From CAVVFX01 sp963747535 (GTDB taxonomy: Bacteria > Acidobacteriota > Terriglobia > Bryobacterales > Bryobacteraceae), in contig CAVVFX010000020.1 in NCBI GenBank assembly GCA_963747535.1, positions 434,001 to 498,000 on the forward strand: a stretch of 64,000 nucleotides of DNA, given 5' to 3'. The translations under genes and the position numbers were made by a program. Below, piece after piece: positions 36,990-45,295 of the stretch (the stretch's first letter is position 1; each line of letters begins with the position of its first letter). Under the pieces are notes generated by a model. The model was not told the origin of the DNA, searched no databases, and was given only the letters and a program-made list of their open reading frames with translations.

Positions 36990-38294
36990 ATGCGAACCGT
37001 AGACCTGATCCACCGAAAGCGTGGCGGCGAAGAACTTGCGCCCGAAGAAATCGCCTTCCTCGTGAGCGGCTATACGTCGGGGGAAATCCCCGATTATCAA
37101 ATGTCCGCATTCCTCATGGCGGTGTTTTTTAGCGGCATGACGGATCGCGAGGTGAGCGCCCTCACCGATGGCATGATCCACTCGGGAGCGGTTCTGGATC
37201 TCTCAGATATACCAGGGGTTAAAGTCGACAAACACTCCACCGGCGGGGTCGGCGACAAGACCAGCCTGGTGGTGGCGCCGATCGCGGCAGCAGCGGGCGT
37301 AATCGTCCCCATGATCTCCGGGCGCAGCCTGGGCCATACGGGAGGAACACTGGACAAACTGGAGTCCATTCCAGGATTCCGGACCGACCTGTCAGTCGAC
37401 CAGTTCCGCGCACAACTGGTGTCTCTCGGGCTGTGCTTCATCGGTCAGACAGAAGAAATCGCTCCAGCCGACAAAAGACTCTATGCGCTGCGCGACGTTA
37501 CCGCAACGGTGGAATCAATTCCGCTCATCTCCTCCTCGATCATGTCGAAAAAGATGGCCGAGGGAGTGGATGCGCTGGTGCTGGATGTGAAGGTCGGGAC
37601 CGGCGCGTTCATGAAGAAGCAGGTGGATGCCCGGCGTCTGGCGCAGATGATGGTCGGTATCGGCCGCCGTCTGGACCGGCGCGTACAGGCGCTCATCACC
37701 GATATGAATCAGCCGCTCGGTTATGCCATCGGCAACGCGCTGGAAGTCATGGAGGCCTCGCAGACTCTGCAGAACGCGGGTCCCTCCGACCTGACGCGAC
37801 TGAGTCTCGAACTGGCAGCCCGCATGATCTATCTGGGCAAAAAGGCGGCTTCGCTGGAGGAAGCCCGGCAGATCGCCGAGACCAAGATCGTCGACGGCTC
37901 CGCGTACAAGAAGTTCAAGCAAGTCGTTCAGGCCCAGGGCGGCAATGCGCAGGCGCTGGACCGGTTCGAATTGCTGCCGAACGCCACCGGAATGCGCGAG
38001 ATCACCGCGCCGCGCGCCGGCTATGTGAGCGCGATCGGGGCGGAAGACATCGGCCGCGCTTCCACCATGATGGGAGCGGGCCGGAACCGCAAGGAAGACG
38101 GGATCGACCCGGCCGTGGGCGTCATCCTGGAAGTCAAGATTGGGGAGAAGGTGGATTCCGGCGCAGTCCTCTGCCGGCTCTACTACACCCACGAGGAAGG
38201 CCTCGACGAGGCCGCCGAGATGGTGGAAGACGCCTTCCGGATCTCGCAGAGCAAGCCCGAACCGCGCGAACTGATCCTAGAAGTGATCGGCTAG
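36990..38294 (+). CDS. pdp: Pyrimidine-nucleoside phosphorylase (thymidine phosphorylase family)
   Basis: 434 residues. Phosphate/nucleoside loop KHSTGGVGDKTSL at 81-93 and the family signature SGRSLGHTGGTLDKLE at 110-125; SIMSKKMAEGVDALVLDVKVGTGAFMK closes the site. The C-terminal domain has the family 'hammerhead' MREITAPRAGYVSAI...GRNRKEDGIDPAVGVILEVKIG. It cleaves thymidine or uridine with phosphate to base plus (deoxy)ribose-1-phosphate. It leads a salvage operon with a nucleoside transporter, purine nucleoside phosphorylase and cytidine deaminase at 0-3-base spacing. Confidence 0.95.
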   Translation: MRTVDLIHRKRGGEELAPEEIAFLVSGYTSGEIPDYQMSAFLMAVFFSGMTDREVSALTDGMIHSGAVLDLSDIPGVKVDKHSTGGVGDKTSLVVAPIAAAAGVIVPMISGRSLGHTGGTLDKLESIPGFRTDLSVDQFRAQLVSLGLCFIGQTEEIAPADKRLYALRDVTATVESIPLISSSIMSKKMAEGVDALVLDVKVGTGAFMKKQVDARRLAQMMVGIGRRLDRRVQALITDMNQPLGYAIGNALEVMEASQTLQNAGPSDLTRLSLELAARMIYLGKKAASLEEARQIAETKIVDGSAYKKFKQVVQAQGGNAQALDRFELLPNATGMREITAPRAGYVSAIGAEDIGRASTMMGAGRNRKEDGIDPAVGVILEVKIGEKVDSGAVLCRLYYTHEEGLDEAAEMVEDAFRISQSKPEPRELILEVIG

Positions 38295-38297
38295 GCG

Positions 38298-39521
38298 ATG
38301 GATCGCTACCGCGGGCTGCTGGGGTTGATCTTTATTCTGGCGGTCGCGTGGGGGATGTCCACCCACAAGAAAGCCATCAAAACGCGGATTCTGTTCTGGG
38401 GCCTGGGGTTGCAGTTTGTGTTCGCGGAACTGGTCTTGAATACCCCCGTAGGCGGTTTGTTCAAGGTCGCCAGCGATTTCGTTGCCGCGCTGTTGCATTA
38501 TTCCGAGGCCGGTGCGTCATTTGTCTTCGGTCCGCTGGGTTCAGCGACAATGCCGCAAAATCTGGGCGTCGTCTTCGCCTTTCAGGTGCTGCCGATCATT
38601 ATCTTTATTGCCTCGCTGTTCTCGATTCTCTACTATCTCGGCATCATGCAGTGGGTGGTGAAGGGCATGGCGATCGCTATGTAGAAGATCATGGGCGCGA
38701 GCGGCGCGGAGTCGCTCAACGTCGCGGCCAGTATCTTCATGGGCCAGACAGAAGCTCCCCTGACTATCCGGCCGTTCGTTCCGGGATTGACGGAGTCGGA
38801 ACTGTTCACCATCATGGTGAGCGGCATGGCGCACGTTTCGGGCGCGGTGATGGCGGCCTACGTGGCCTTTGCACACGTCTCGATCCAACACCTGCTGACG
38901 GCCGTAATCATGACCGCTCCGGCAACCATCATGCTGGCCAAGATTATGATTCCCGAGGTCGATACACCGGTCACGGCGGGCAAGGTGGATGTGCACCTTG
39001 AAAAGACCGCGGTCAATGTGATCGACGCGGCGGCGCAGGGCGCGGGTGACGGGCTGCATCTTTCGCTGAATATCGCTGCCATGCTGATCGCCTTTCTGTC
39101 GCTGATTGCCCTGGTGAACGGGATGCTCGGCTGGGTTCACGCGCACGTGGGATTCGTCCCCGGCACGCTGCAGCAGATTCTGGGAATGATTTTTGCTCCG
39201 CTGGCGTGGCTGATGGGTGTGGCCTGGAATGACTGCGCGTCGATCGGCAACCTGTTGGGCACGAGACTGGTGCTGAATGAGTTTGTGGCGTTCGTCGATC
39301 TGGGAAAACTGCGGGCGGGCCTCGATCCCAAGTCATTCACGATCGCCACTTATGCGCTGTGCGGCTTTGCGAATTTCAGCTCCATCGCGATTCAGATCGG
39401 CGGGATCGGAGCGCTGGCGCCCAATCGCAAACCGGACCTGGCAAGATTAGGAATGAAGGCCGTGATGGCTGGCTCCATGGCGAATTTCATGTCCGCCTGC
39501 ATTGCTGGGATATTGTTGTAG
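38298..39521 (+). pseudogene. nupC: Concentrative nucleoside transporter NupC family, in-frame amber codon
   Basis: 408 codons including TAG at 38682-38684. Upstream reads TMPQNLGVVFAFQVLPIIIF...LGIMQWVVKGMAIAM. Downstream resumes in the same frame with KIMGASGAESLNVAASIFMGQTEAPLTIRPF, the CNT Na+-binding signature. The amber sits where family members have Gln (M-Q-K-I-M-G), so one C-to-T change from CAG explains it. All the rest is intact to GMKAVMAGSMANFMSACIAGILL. The family imports nucleosides with Na+ or H+. The gene sits between pdp and the purine phosphorylase, which are intact. It could be a fresh null, a suppressed codon or a sequencing error. Confidence 0.9.
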
Positions 39522-39523
39522 GT

Positions 39524-40342
39524 ATGTATTTGTATCAGGCTGCCCTGGCGGCCCTCGAGTCGCATTTCACCGCGCGTCCTAAAGTCGCCGTCATTTTAGG
39601 CAGCGGGCTCGGCGCGTTTGCCGATGAACTGACGGGCTCCGTTTCGATTCCCTATACCGATATTCCAAACTGGCCGCGGTCCACGGCTATCGGACACGCC
39701 GGCCGCCTGGTGGCCGGAGAGATTAGCGGCGTCGACGTGGTGGTGATGGCCGGGCGCGTCCACCTCTACGAGGGGTACACGCCGCAGGAAGTGACGTTCG
39801 GGATCCGCGTGCTGGGACTGCTGGGCGTCAAATCGCTGGTGGTCACGAATGCAGCGGGCGGGATCGGCGGTCATCTGGGAAGAGGCGGCGTGGTGTTGAT
39901 CTCCGATCACATCAATCTACAGGGCGCGAATCCTTTGATTGGGCCGAATGACGAGGCGATGGGCGCGCGCTTTCCGGACATGACGGAAGCTTATTCCAAG
40001 GCTTACCGGACGATGGCTCACAAGGTCGCGCAGGAGAACGGCATCACCTTGCACGAAGGCGTCTACGCGGCGCTCACCGGACCCAATTACGAAACGCCCG
40101 CGGAGATTCGTTATCTGCGGACGATCGGCGCGGATCTGGTCGGCATGTCCACGGTGCCGGAAGTGATCGTGGCCAATCACATGGGGATGAAGGTGCTGGG
40201 CATCTCGGTGGTGACCAACCTGGCGGCGGGCATCTCGAAAGAGAAGCTGTCGCACAAGGAAGTGCTGGAGACGGGCGAGCAGGTGCGCGGGACACTGGTG
40301 CAACTGCTGAAGGGCATACTGCCCCGGTTGGGATCGGCATGA
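39524..40342 (+). CDS. Purine nucleoside phosphorylase
   Basis: 272 residues from ATG 39524, two bases after the transporter stop. The PNP/MTAP class signature is clear: VILGSGLGAFADEL, GHAGRLVAGE, GRVHLYEGYTPQEVTFGIRVL, VTNAAGGI, DHINLQGANPLIGPN, ALTGPNYETPAEIRYLRTIGADLVGMSTVPEVIVANH. The trimeric low-molecular-mass family splits inosine and guanosine (or deoxy forms) with phosphate. The stop overlaps cdd by four bases. Confidence 0.94.
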   Translation: MYLYQAALAALESHFTARPKVAVILGSGLGAFADELTGSVSIPYTDIPNWPRSTAIGHAGRLVAGEISGVDVVVMAGRVHLYEGYTPQEVTFGIRVLGLLGVKSLVVTNAAGGIGGHLGRGGVVLISDHINLQGANPLIGPNDEAMGARFPDMTEAYSKAYRTMAHKVAQENGITLHEGVYAALTGPNYETPAEIRYLRTIGADLVGMSTVPEVIVANHMGMKVLGISVVTNLAAGISKEKLSHKEVLETGEQVRGTLVQLLKGILPRLGSA

Positions 40343-40725
40343 GTGACGCGCTGGTGTTAGCGGCACTGCGGGCGAGGGAAAACGCTCATGCGCCGTTTTC
40401 GAAGTTCAAGGTAGGGGCGGCGGTGCAGGACGAATCCGGCCGCATTTTCACCGGCTGCAACGTCGAAAATGCGACGTATGGATTGAGCGTCTGTGCGGAA
40501 CGGGTGGCAATATTCAAGGCTATTTCGGAGGGTGCGCGCAAATTCACGCGAGTCGCCGTGGTGGCGGATACCGAGAGACTGACTCCGCCATGCGGAGCCT
40601 GCCGGCAGATATTGTGGGAATTCTGCGGGGACGTCGAACTGGTGATGGCGAATTTGCAGGGGCAGTCGGAGACGGTGCGGTTGGGGTCGCTGTTTCCGCG
40701 GGCGTTCGACGCTTCGTTCCTGTGA
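40339..40725 (+). CDS. cdd: Cytidine deaminase
   Basis: 128 residues, the homotetrameric short form. Zinc site: Cys52-Ala-Glu54 (SVCAERVAIF) and PCGACRQ with Cys85 and Cys88; Glu54 is the proton shuttle. Substrate loop FSKFKVGAAV and NVENATYG. It converts cytidine or deoxycytidine to uridine or deoxyuridine, feeding the phosphorylase at the start of the operon. ATGA coupling with the purine phosphorylase. Confidence 0.95.
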   Translation: MSDALVLAALRARENAHAPFSKFKVGAAVQDESGRIFTGCNVENATYGLSVCAERVAIFKAISEGARKFTRVAVVADTERLTPPCGACRQILWEFCGDVELVMANLQGQSETVRLGSLFPRAFDASFL

Positions 40726-40959
40726 AGGGTTCGGCCCACGTTGCCTTCGCCGATTCCGCGCTCATTCGAGATTCAAAAACAAAAATAGCAGGGATCAACG
40801 CAGATGAACGCTGATTCAGAGCGAGTTGCCCTGACGCAGGAGACGAAGGGCACGTGGAGTGGGTGGGCGGTCTTGCAGCGGACATGGCTTGAGGCCAGTT
40901 GGACGCGAAGAAAATCTCCTGTAGACTGAGAAAAGCAGGACGCTTCGCCCACTTTGTTT

Positions 40960-41199
40960 ATGGTAGCCACCGTGACAGATACGCAACTGCTGACCACAGG
41001 CATCACTCTGGTGGGGATATTTACGGCGATGATGATCAATAATCATCGCATTGACGATATACGCGACGTGTTGCGGGCCGAGATGCGAGCTGAGCGCGCG
41101 GAGACCAACGCGCGGTTTGCCGCGCTTGAATCCAAAATGGACAAATATCACGAGGTTGTACTGCGCATGCTGGCTGACGTGAAAGATCGCATTCGCTAA
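40960..41199 (+). CDS. Small protein with one membrane helix and coiled coil
   Basis: 79 residues from ATG 40960. An N-terminal hydrophobic segment (about 8-27, LLTTGITLVGIFTAMMI) is followed by a charged helix with coiled-coil heptads (RIDDIRDVLRAEMRAERAETNARFAALESKMDKYHEVVLRML). Short proteins of this design are common in Acidobacteria and have no assigned role. Its TAA abuts the next start. Confidence 0.65.
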   Translation: MVATVTDTQLLTTGITLVGIFTAMMINNHRIDDIRDVLRAEMRAERAETNARFAALESKMDKYHEVVLRMLADVKDRIR

Positions 41200-41979
41200 G
41201 TGAGACCGCTACAAGGGAAGGTCGCTATTGTTACGGGCGCGAGCCGGGGGATCGGACGCGCGACTGCGCTGCGTCTGGCGCAGGGTGGGGCGTCAGTTCT
41301 CCTGACCGGCCGCGACGAAACTGCCTTGGATGCCGCCGGGAAAGAGATCGACGGTTTCGGGGGCGATGCGGCGTACATTGCGTTCGATCTGCGGGTTCCC
41401 GAATCAGCTCAGCAGTTGGTGGATCATGCGCTCGAAACCTTCGGCTGCATCGATATCGTGGTCAATAACGCTGGCGCGACGAAGCGGGGCGAGTTTCTGG
41501 TTCTCAACGACGAAGACTGGGTCGACGGCTTCGCCCTCAAGTTCTTCGGCGCGATGCGGCTGACCCGAAGCGCCTGGCCTTATCTCAAAGCGCAGTCAGG
41601 CTCGGTGGTGCATATCGCGGGAATCGGCGGCAGAACGCCCGGTCGGGAGTTCACGATCGGCGGGTCGGTGAACGCGGCGCTGCTTTCTCTTACCAAGGCA
41701 CTGGCCGATCTGGGAATCGCGGATGGAGTGCAGGTCAATGCGATCAATCCGGGCGCGGTCCGGACGGACAGGCTGCACGGCCGGCTCAGCCGCATAGCTA
41801 AAGAGCGCTCAATAGACCTAGGCGTGGCGGAGCGGAAGTTCGTCGAAGCGTCCGGGATTACGCGAGTGGGTGAGCCTGAGGATATCGCGGGTCTGGTCGC
41901 CTATCTGGTCAGTCCAACCGGCCGCTTCATCCACGGGTCGTTGATCGACATCGACGGCGGCCAGACAAAGACGATTTGA
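41200..41979 (+). CDS. Short-chain dehydrogenase/reductase family protein lacking the usual catalytic residues
   Basis: 259 residues from GTG 41200, immediately after the small gene. The cofactor motif TGASRGIG (12-19) and NNAG are intact, and the C-terminus has the usual GEPEDIAGLVAYLVSP...GSLIDIDGG. However, the segment that should hold catalytic Ser and YxxxK reads VVHIAGIGGRTPGREFTIGGSVNAALLSLTKALA: the Ser is Ala/Gly, and Tyr and Lys are not at their places. It may be a non-reductive SDR or a structural/regulatory relative. The substrate is unknown. Confidence 0.82.
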   Translation: MRPLQGKVAIVTGASRGIGRATALRLAQGGASVLLTGRDETALDAAGKEIDGFGGDAAYIAFDLRVPESAQQLVDHALETFGCIDIVVNNAGATKRGEFLVLNDEDWVDGFALKFFGAMRLTRSAWPYLKAQSGSVVHIAGIGGRTPGREFTIGGSVNAALLSLTKALADLGIADGVQVNAINPGAVRTDRLHGRLSRIAKERSIDLGVAERKFVEASGITRVGEPEDIAGLVAYLVSPTGRFIHGSLIDIDGGQTKTI

Positions 41980-42065
41980 CAGGCTGAAGACGTACTTGCA
42001 AAATCCGACCGGCGCAGGCGAACCCGCCCGCGCCACCCTTGCAAGTCCAATGTTTGCGTTGGTGG

Positions 42066-42085
42066 GGCAGGCGGTTTCGCCTGCC
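42066..42085. repeat. Hairpin GGCAGGCG-GTTT-CGCCTGCC
   Basis: A perfect 8-base stem with a tetraloop between the SDR gene end and the convergent gene at 42140. A close relative, GCAGGCGGTTTCGTCTGC, lies at 45520-45537, and a variant GGCGCAGGCG/CGCCCGCGCC is at 42011-42034. It can act as a terminator. Confidence 0.6.
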
Positions 42086-42101
42086 TCGGCCGCTGGCGGG
42101 C

Positions 42102-42139
42102 GAATTTTGCAAAGTGCCGCTGAGGTCGGTCACACGAGG
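42102..42139 (+). repeat. GAATTTTxCAAxGTGCC repeat, copy 2
   Basis: It aligns with 36834-36870 and ends exactly at the stop of the minus-strand gene at 42140, so its terminal CACACGAGGTTACG supplies the gene end environment. Confidence 0.55.
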
Positions 42140-43528
42140 TTACGAAGGGTCGAAGCGCACGGTGGCAACTACGTCCACTTTGTCCAGATCGACGCCGGAG
42201 CCATCCTCCTGATCATAGACCTCAAGGTCTTTTTCGACTCCCCCGGGCATGTAGAGGTGGGCCTTCTTAAACTTGCCGAGGGCGTGGACCGTGACGTTCT
42301 CGACTCCGTACTCGGAATAGTTCACCAGCTGCACGTAGATCGAGCCGTTCGGACCGTCCTCAAGGTTGGACAACATCGAAGCGACGTTGAACAACCGCAC
42401 GCCGAGGTTTTTGCGGCCAATCATATTCTGCACATCGTGCCACAAATCGTCGATATGCTTTAGCTCCTCCTCGTCAAGCGTGATGCGATTTTTGTCCGCA
42501 GGCATAGCTTCATTGGCTCCGGGAGGGGCGGTGAGAAGCGTACCGCCAGCGCGGGTGAAACTGCGTAAGACTTCGAGTTGCTCGGGCGTGAGCGCGCCGG
42601 GTTCGACGTTCACCGCCATGCTGGCGCCTTTCAACGTGTCGGACGAGAGCTTCTGCGGAGGGATGGCGCGCACGGGCGTGTGCTTCACGCCGATCATGTC
42701 GAGGATGCCGCCGGAGAGCAGCGAGCCATGCTCCGCATCCTGGACCACGGCCAGCTTACCGCCTGGCGGCAGGTTGCGCCACTCCGGATGGCCTTCGTAA
42801 TAGCTGAGGAGTTCAGCCATGCGGGCCCAGGTCTTGAGTGCGCCTGCGTCATGGTTATGGAGATCGGCGGCGAAATGATCGTCGAGGGCGATGATCCAGC
42901 GCGCCCCCACCATCTCAGCGTCGCCGATCGCCTGCAGGTAGCGTTCGCCGCGCACCACCTGGTCAGTGGGCGGAGTGTTGCCCAGCCAGACAGATGCATG
43001 ATCGAATGCCCGGGCCGCGCGAAGGAAGCCGGAGTTGGTGTCGATCCAGGCGGAGCCTGACGGTCCGGCTTTGGCTTTGCCGTTATCGGTGACCTGGATG
43101 CCCGGCCAGACACCTTGAAAGGTTCCGATGATCGGATCACTGCCGGCCAGGCGCATGGCGGTTCGGGTGGTGAGTTCGACTACAATGGCCGGCGAGCCGG
43201 AGAAAGCGTCGCGCACTTTGGCTGCAATTTGAGGAGGAAAGTTGCCGTCGAGCACCAGTCCTGCCAGTTTCTTGCGGCGGACTTCATCTGCCGCGGCCAG
43301 GGGGTCGTCAGCCGAGTGAATGACCAACATGGCGTTCAGGCCTCGCGCGGTCGCGGCCGCCGCCAGAGGGGAACTGGGTGGCAGCAGGATGGTATTGACG
43401 GGGGATTTGGCCAGCAGTTCCAGCGACTGGGCATCGGACCAGGGCCACCGCATCGGGACCCATTCGGCTGGCGATGCCAGCGCTCGCAGAGAGAATACGA
43501 GAAGGGCAAGGACGCCTGGTTTGCGCAT
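42140..43528 (-). CDS. Secreted glycoside-hydrolase-like protein, unknown
   Basis: 462 residues from ATG 43528; a TTG at 43546 is an alternative. A signal peptide (MRKPGVLALLVFSLRALA) precedes a TIM-barrel-like N-terminal half (WVPMRWPWSDAQSLELLAKSPVNTILL; GLVLDGNFPPQIAAK; GARWIIALDDHFAADL). A GATase-like beta-galactosidase-trimerisation-type module follows (KLAVVQDAEHGSLLSGGILDMIGVKHTPVRAI; LRSFTRAGGTLLTAPPGANE). The C-terminal beta domain reads YVQLVNYSEYGVENVTVHALG. The layout parallels the broken protein at 9105-11220, but they are not close copies. Follows the DsbD-like gene with a 37-base gap holding a palindrome. Confidence 0.65.
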   Translation of the reverse strand: MRKPGVLALLVFSLRALASPAEWVPMRWPWSDAQSLELLAKSPVNTILLPPSSPLAAAATARGLNAMLVIHSADDPLAAADEVRRKKLAGLVLDGNFPPQIAAKVRDAFSGSPAIVVELTTRTAMRLAGSDPIIGTFQGVWPGIQVTDNGKAKAGPSGSAWIDTNSGFLRAARAFDHASVWLGNTPPTDQVVRGERYLQAIGDAEMVGARWIIALDDHFAADLHNHDAGALKTWARMAELLSYYEGHPEWRNLPPGGKLAVVQDAEHGSLLSGGILDMIGVKHTPVRAIPPQKLSSDTLKGASMAVNVEPGALTPEQLEVLRSFTRAGGTLLTAPPGANEAMPADKNRITLDEEELKHIDDLWHDVQNMIGRKNLGVRLFNVASMLSNLEDGPNGSIYVQLVNYSEYGVENVTVHALGKFKKAHLYMPGGVEKDLEVYDQEDGSGVDLDKVDVVATVRFDPS

Positions 43529-43548
43529 GAATACCAGTTTAGCCAAAG

Positions 43549-43564
43549 ACAGACTGAAGTCTGT
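43549..43564. repeat. ACAGACTGAAGTCTGT palindrome, copy
   Basis: Seven-base arms around GA, followed by GTTAC, which contributes the TAA stop of the minus-strand gene ending at 43566. Identical core to 63493-63508; close to 50557-50572. Confidence 0.8.
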
Positions 43565-43565
43565 G

Positions 43566-44042
43566 TTACGGGAGAATTTGAACGGTCAGGGTCACCGGGA
43601 CGGTCTTAGGGGCGAAGCAGGAATTGCTGTTGCACGCCTGGTAGCGAACCTTGCCGGTTAGCGTGACCGGTCCCGGAGAGGCAGTGGCCGGCGCCTTGAA
43701 TTTGGTCACCAGTGGAAATTGGCCGGTGAGCACGGAGAGAGGCTTGTCGTCGAAGCTGTACTTTTCCATTTGCGGTTTGGGGTAGATGATATCGACAGCT
43801 TCCATGGGCCCCTCCCACTTGAGAGTTAGCGGGATGAGGTAGTCTTCGGTCGGAGTGTGGCTGTTGAGATGGAAGCCCTCGTTGAGTGTCGCGGTGAGCT
43901 TGACATCGACGGTGGCGCCTTTCTTTACTACGACGCCGATGGGGGGTTTGACCATGAGCGAGGGCGTTTGGGCCATCGCCAGATTAGTTAAGAGCAGCGC
44001 GCTTGTCGCCGGCAGGAGCTTCCAGTAACTTCTCGATACCAT
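43566..44042 (-). CDS. DsbD-alpha-like secreted disulfide protein
   Basis: 158 residues from ATG 44042, which follows GAGG directly. Signal peptide about 1-25 (YWKLLPATSALLLTNLAMAQ). The immunoglobulin-like domain has Cys137 and Cys142 in RYQACNSNSCFAPKT, the redox pair of the N-terminal domain of DsbD (thiol:disulfide interchange protein). It probably relays electrons to periplasmic thioredoxin-like partners. Its first 59 bases overlap the end of the tlpA-like gene in another frame, coding for the signal peptide. Confidence 0.82.
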   Translation of the reverse strand: MVSRSYWKLLPATSALLLTNLAMAQTPSLMVKPPIGVVVKKGATVDVKLTATLNEGFHLNSHTPTEDYLIPLTLKWEGPMEAVDIIYPKPQMEKYSFDDKPLSVLTGQFPLVTKFKAPATASPGPVTLTGKVRYQACNSNSCFAPKTVPVTLTVQILP

Positions 44043-44574
44043 CCTCAAAATCCCTTCTGCTTGAAACGCCAACGTGCTCGATCGCCACGCGGCCTTCACG
44101 GTCGATTAAAAAAGCCGTGGGCAGAGCCTCAATCCCACCATACAGATCGCCGGTGTGTTCATCGGCGATCATGACCCGGTAATTCATGCCCATGTCTTGA
44201 ATGAACGGCTTAACGGATTGCCAGCCGTCGTCGTCCATAGACAGACCCAGCACGGCGAACCCGCGCTCCTTATACTTGCGCTCAAATTCCATGAACCAGG
44301 GGATCTCCATTTTACACGGACCGCACCAGGTCGCCCAGAAGTCGAGCAGGATCACCTTGCCGCGGTAGTCCGACAGCCGGACAGTCTTGCCGTCGACGTC
44401 TTTCAGTTCGAAATCGGGCGCCTCCTGCCGCTTGCTCTCTTCCTTGACCGGGACGTGCTTCAATGGCCGCTCCGAGGAGCGGTTCACCAGCATTAGCACG
44501 ACGACGACTGCTGAGAACAAGGTCAGCGCCACGGAAAAACGGATTGCGGGTCGGATGGACAAAGATCCTCTCAT
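43984..44574 (-). CDS. TlpA/ResA-like membrane-anchored thioredoxin
   Basis: 196 residues. One N-terminal membrane anchor (about 12-31), then the thioredoxin fold: APDFELKDVDGKTVRLSDYRGKVILLDFWATWCGPC with the active site W83-C-G-P-C87, later GGIEALPTAFLIDREGRVAIEHVG with the cis-Pro. It reduces periplasmic disulfides, for example in cytochrome c or cupredoxin maturation. It is paired with the DsbD-alpha-like gene through an unusually long 59-base overlap. Confidence 0.92.
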   Translation of the reverse strand: MRGSLSIRPAIRFSVALTLFSAVVVVLMLVNRSSERPLKHVPVKEESKRQEAPDFELKDVDGKTVRLSDYRGKVILLDFWATWCGPCKMEIPWFMEFERKYKERGFAVLGLSMDDDGWQSVKPFIQDMGMNYRVMIADEHTGDLYGGIEALPTAFLIDREGRVAIEHVGVSSRRDFEDGIEKLLEAPAGDKRAALN

Positions 44575-44674
44575 TCATTATATCGGCTGCCGCGAGGCCC
44601 CGGTAAGGAAGGTGGGCTCGCAAAAGCGCAAGTTTCGGACACGACCGCGGCCTGCTCCGCGGTTAGCGGCTCGA

Positions 44675-44765
44675 CAGAAACTGCTCGGTTCACTCCACAA
44701 GTGTGGGGCGGACGCACCGTCCGCAAGCGACCCCCAAGTCGCCAGAACCTCGCCAGTTTCAGACC
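44675..44765 (-). repeat. 92-bp GC-rich dispersed repeat, copy B
   Basis: Reverse complement of copy A at 36634-36725: starts CAGAAACTGCTCGGTT and ends CCAGTTTCAGACC, with GTGTGGGGCGGACG and GCAAGCGACCCCC inside. Differences are scattered single bases. Confidence 0.85.
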
Positions 44766-44793
44766 CCTACGGAGCGCGGCTTCGCGCCGCGCC

Positions 44794-44863
44794 CTCTGCG
44801 TCTCAGCGGTTAATCATTGAACCGGACGCTCGGGTCGACCGCAGAGGCGCGGAGGTCGCAGAG
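44794..44863. repeat. Inverted-repeat element of the CTCTGCG/CGCAGAG family, copy 2
   Basis: Left arm CTCTGCGTCTCAGCGGTT (44794-44811) and right arm 44838-44863 (ACCGCAGAGGCGCGGAGGTCGCAGAG) with a 26-base centre. The shortest of three copies; the right arm is very similar to the right arm at 56948-56982. Confidence 0.7.
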
Positions 44864-44907
44864 AAAAGGAGCCCAGGGGAGAAGAGCAACCAGGATAAAC
44901 GCATGCG

Positions 44908-45295
44908 ATGAAGGTCAATGAAGTCACGGAGGCAATTATCGGCGCTGCCATAGAAGTGCATCGCACGATTGGGCCTGGACTGCTGGAATCTGCTTATGTC
45001 CAATGTCTTTGTTACGAATTAGCTTTGCGCCAAATACCCTTCCAGTTGGAACTGCCGCTGCCTGTACAATACAAGGGACTTAAACTCGATTGTGGCTATC
45101 GGCTCGATCTGGTCGTGGCGGACGCCGTGGTAGTGGAGGTCAAGGCCGTTGATCGCATCACCCCCCCTCCACGAGGCTCAACTGCTGACATACCTGCGTC
45201 CGGGTGGCTGGAAGGCGGGGCTCCTCATCAACTTCAACGTTCCGCTATTGCGTGATGGCATTGTACGGCGGGTGCTGGCATTCGATGAGTCCTAG
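44908..45295 (+). pseudogene. GxxExxY family protein, frameshifted in a C7 run
   Basis: Opens EVTEAIIGAAIEVHRTIGPGLLESAYVQCLCYEL, the GxxExxY signature (TIGR04256), then YKGLKLDCGYRLDLVVADAVVVEVKAVDRI with the PD-(D/E)xK-like D...ExK. The frame breaks at the cytosine run 45161-45167. With one C fewer it continues TPLHEAQLLTYLRPGGWKAGLLINFNVPLLRDGIVRRVLAFDES to TAG 45295, the expected C-terminus. In the frame as sequenced, an unrelated tail ends at 45255. These nuclease-fold proteins are usually solitary and sit among repeats, as here; function unknown. Confidence 0.88.

Larger units (their letters stand above)
44575..44907. other. Repeat-filled intergenic region
   Basis: Contains two repeat elements (44675-44765 and 44794-44863) and no gene. 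Divergent promoters for the tlpA-like gene and the GxxExxY gene should lie at its edges. Confidence 0.6.

Noticed and set aside
37433..39001. 522-codon frame crossing pdp and the transporter gene
   Set aside because: Out of frame with two recognised proteins; composition (Arg/Gly/Asp) is that of a high-GC shadow frame.
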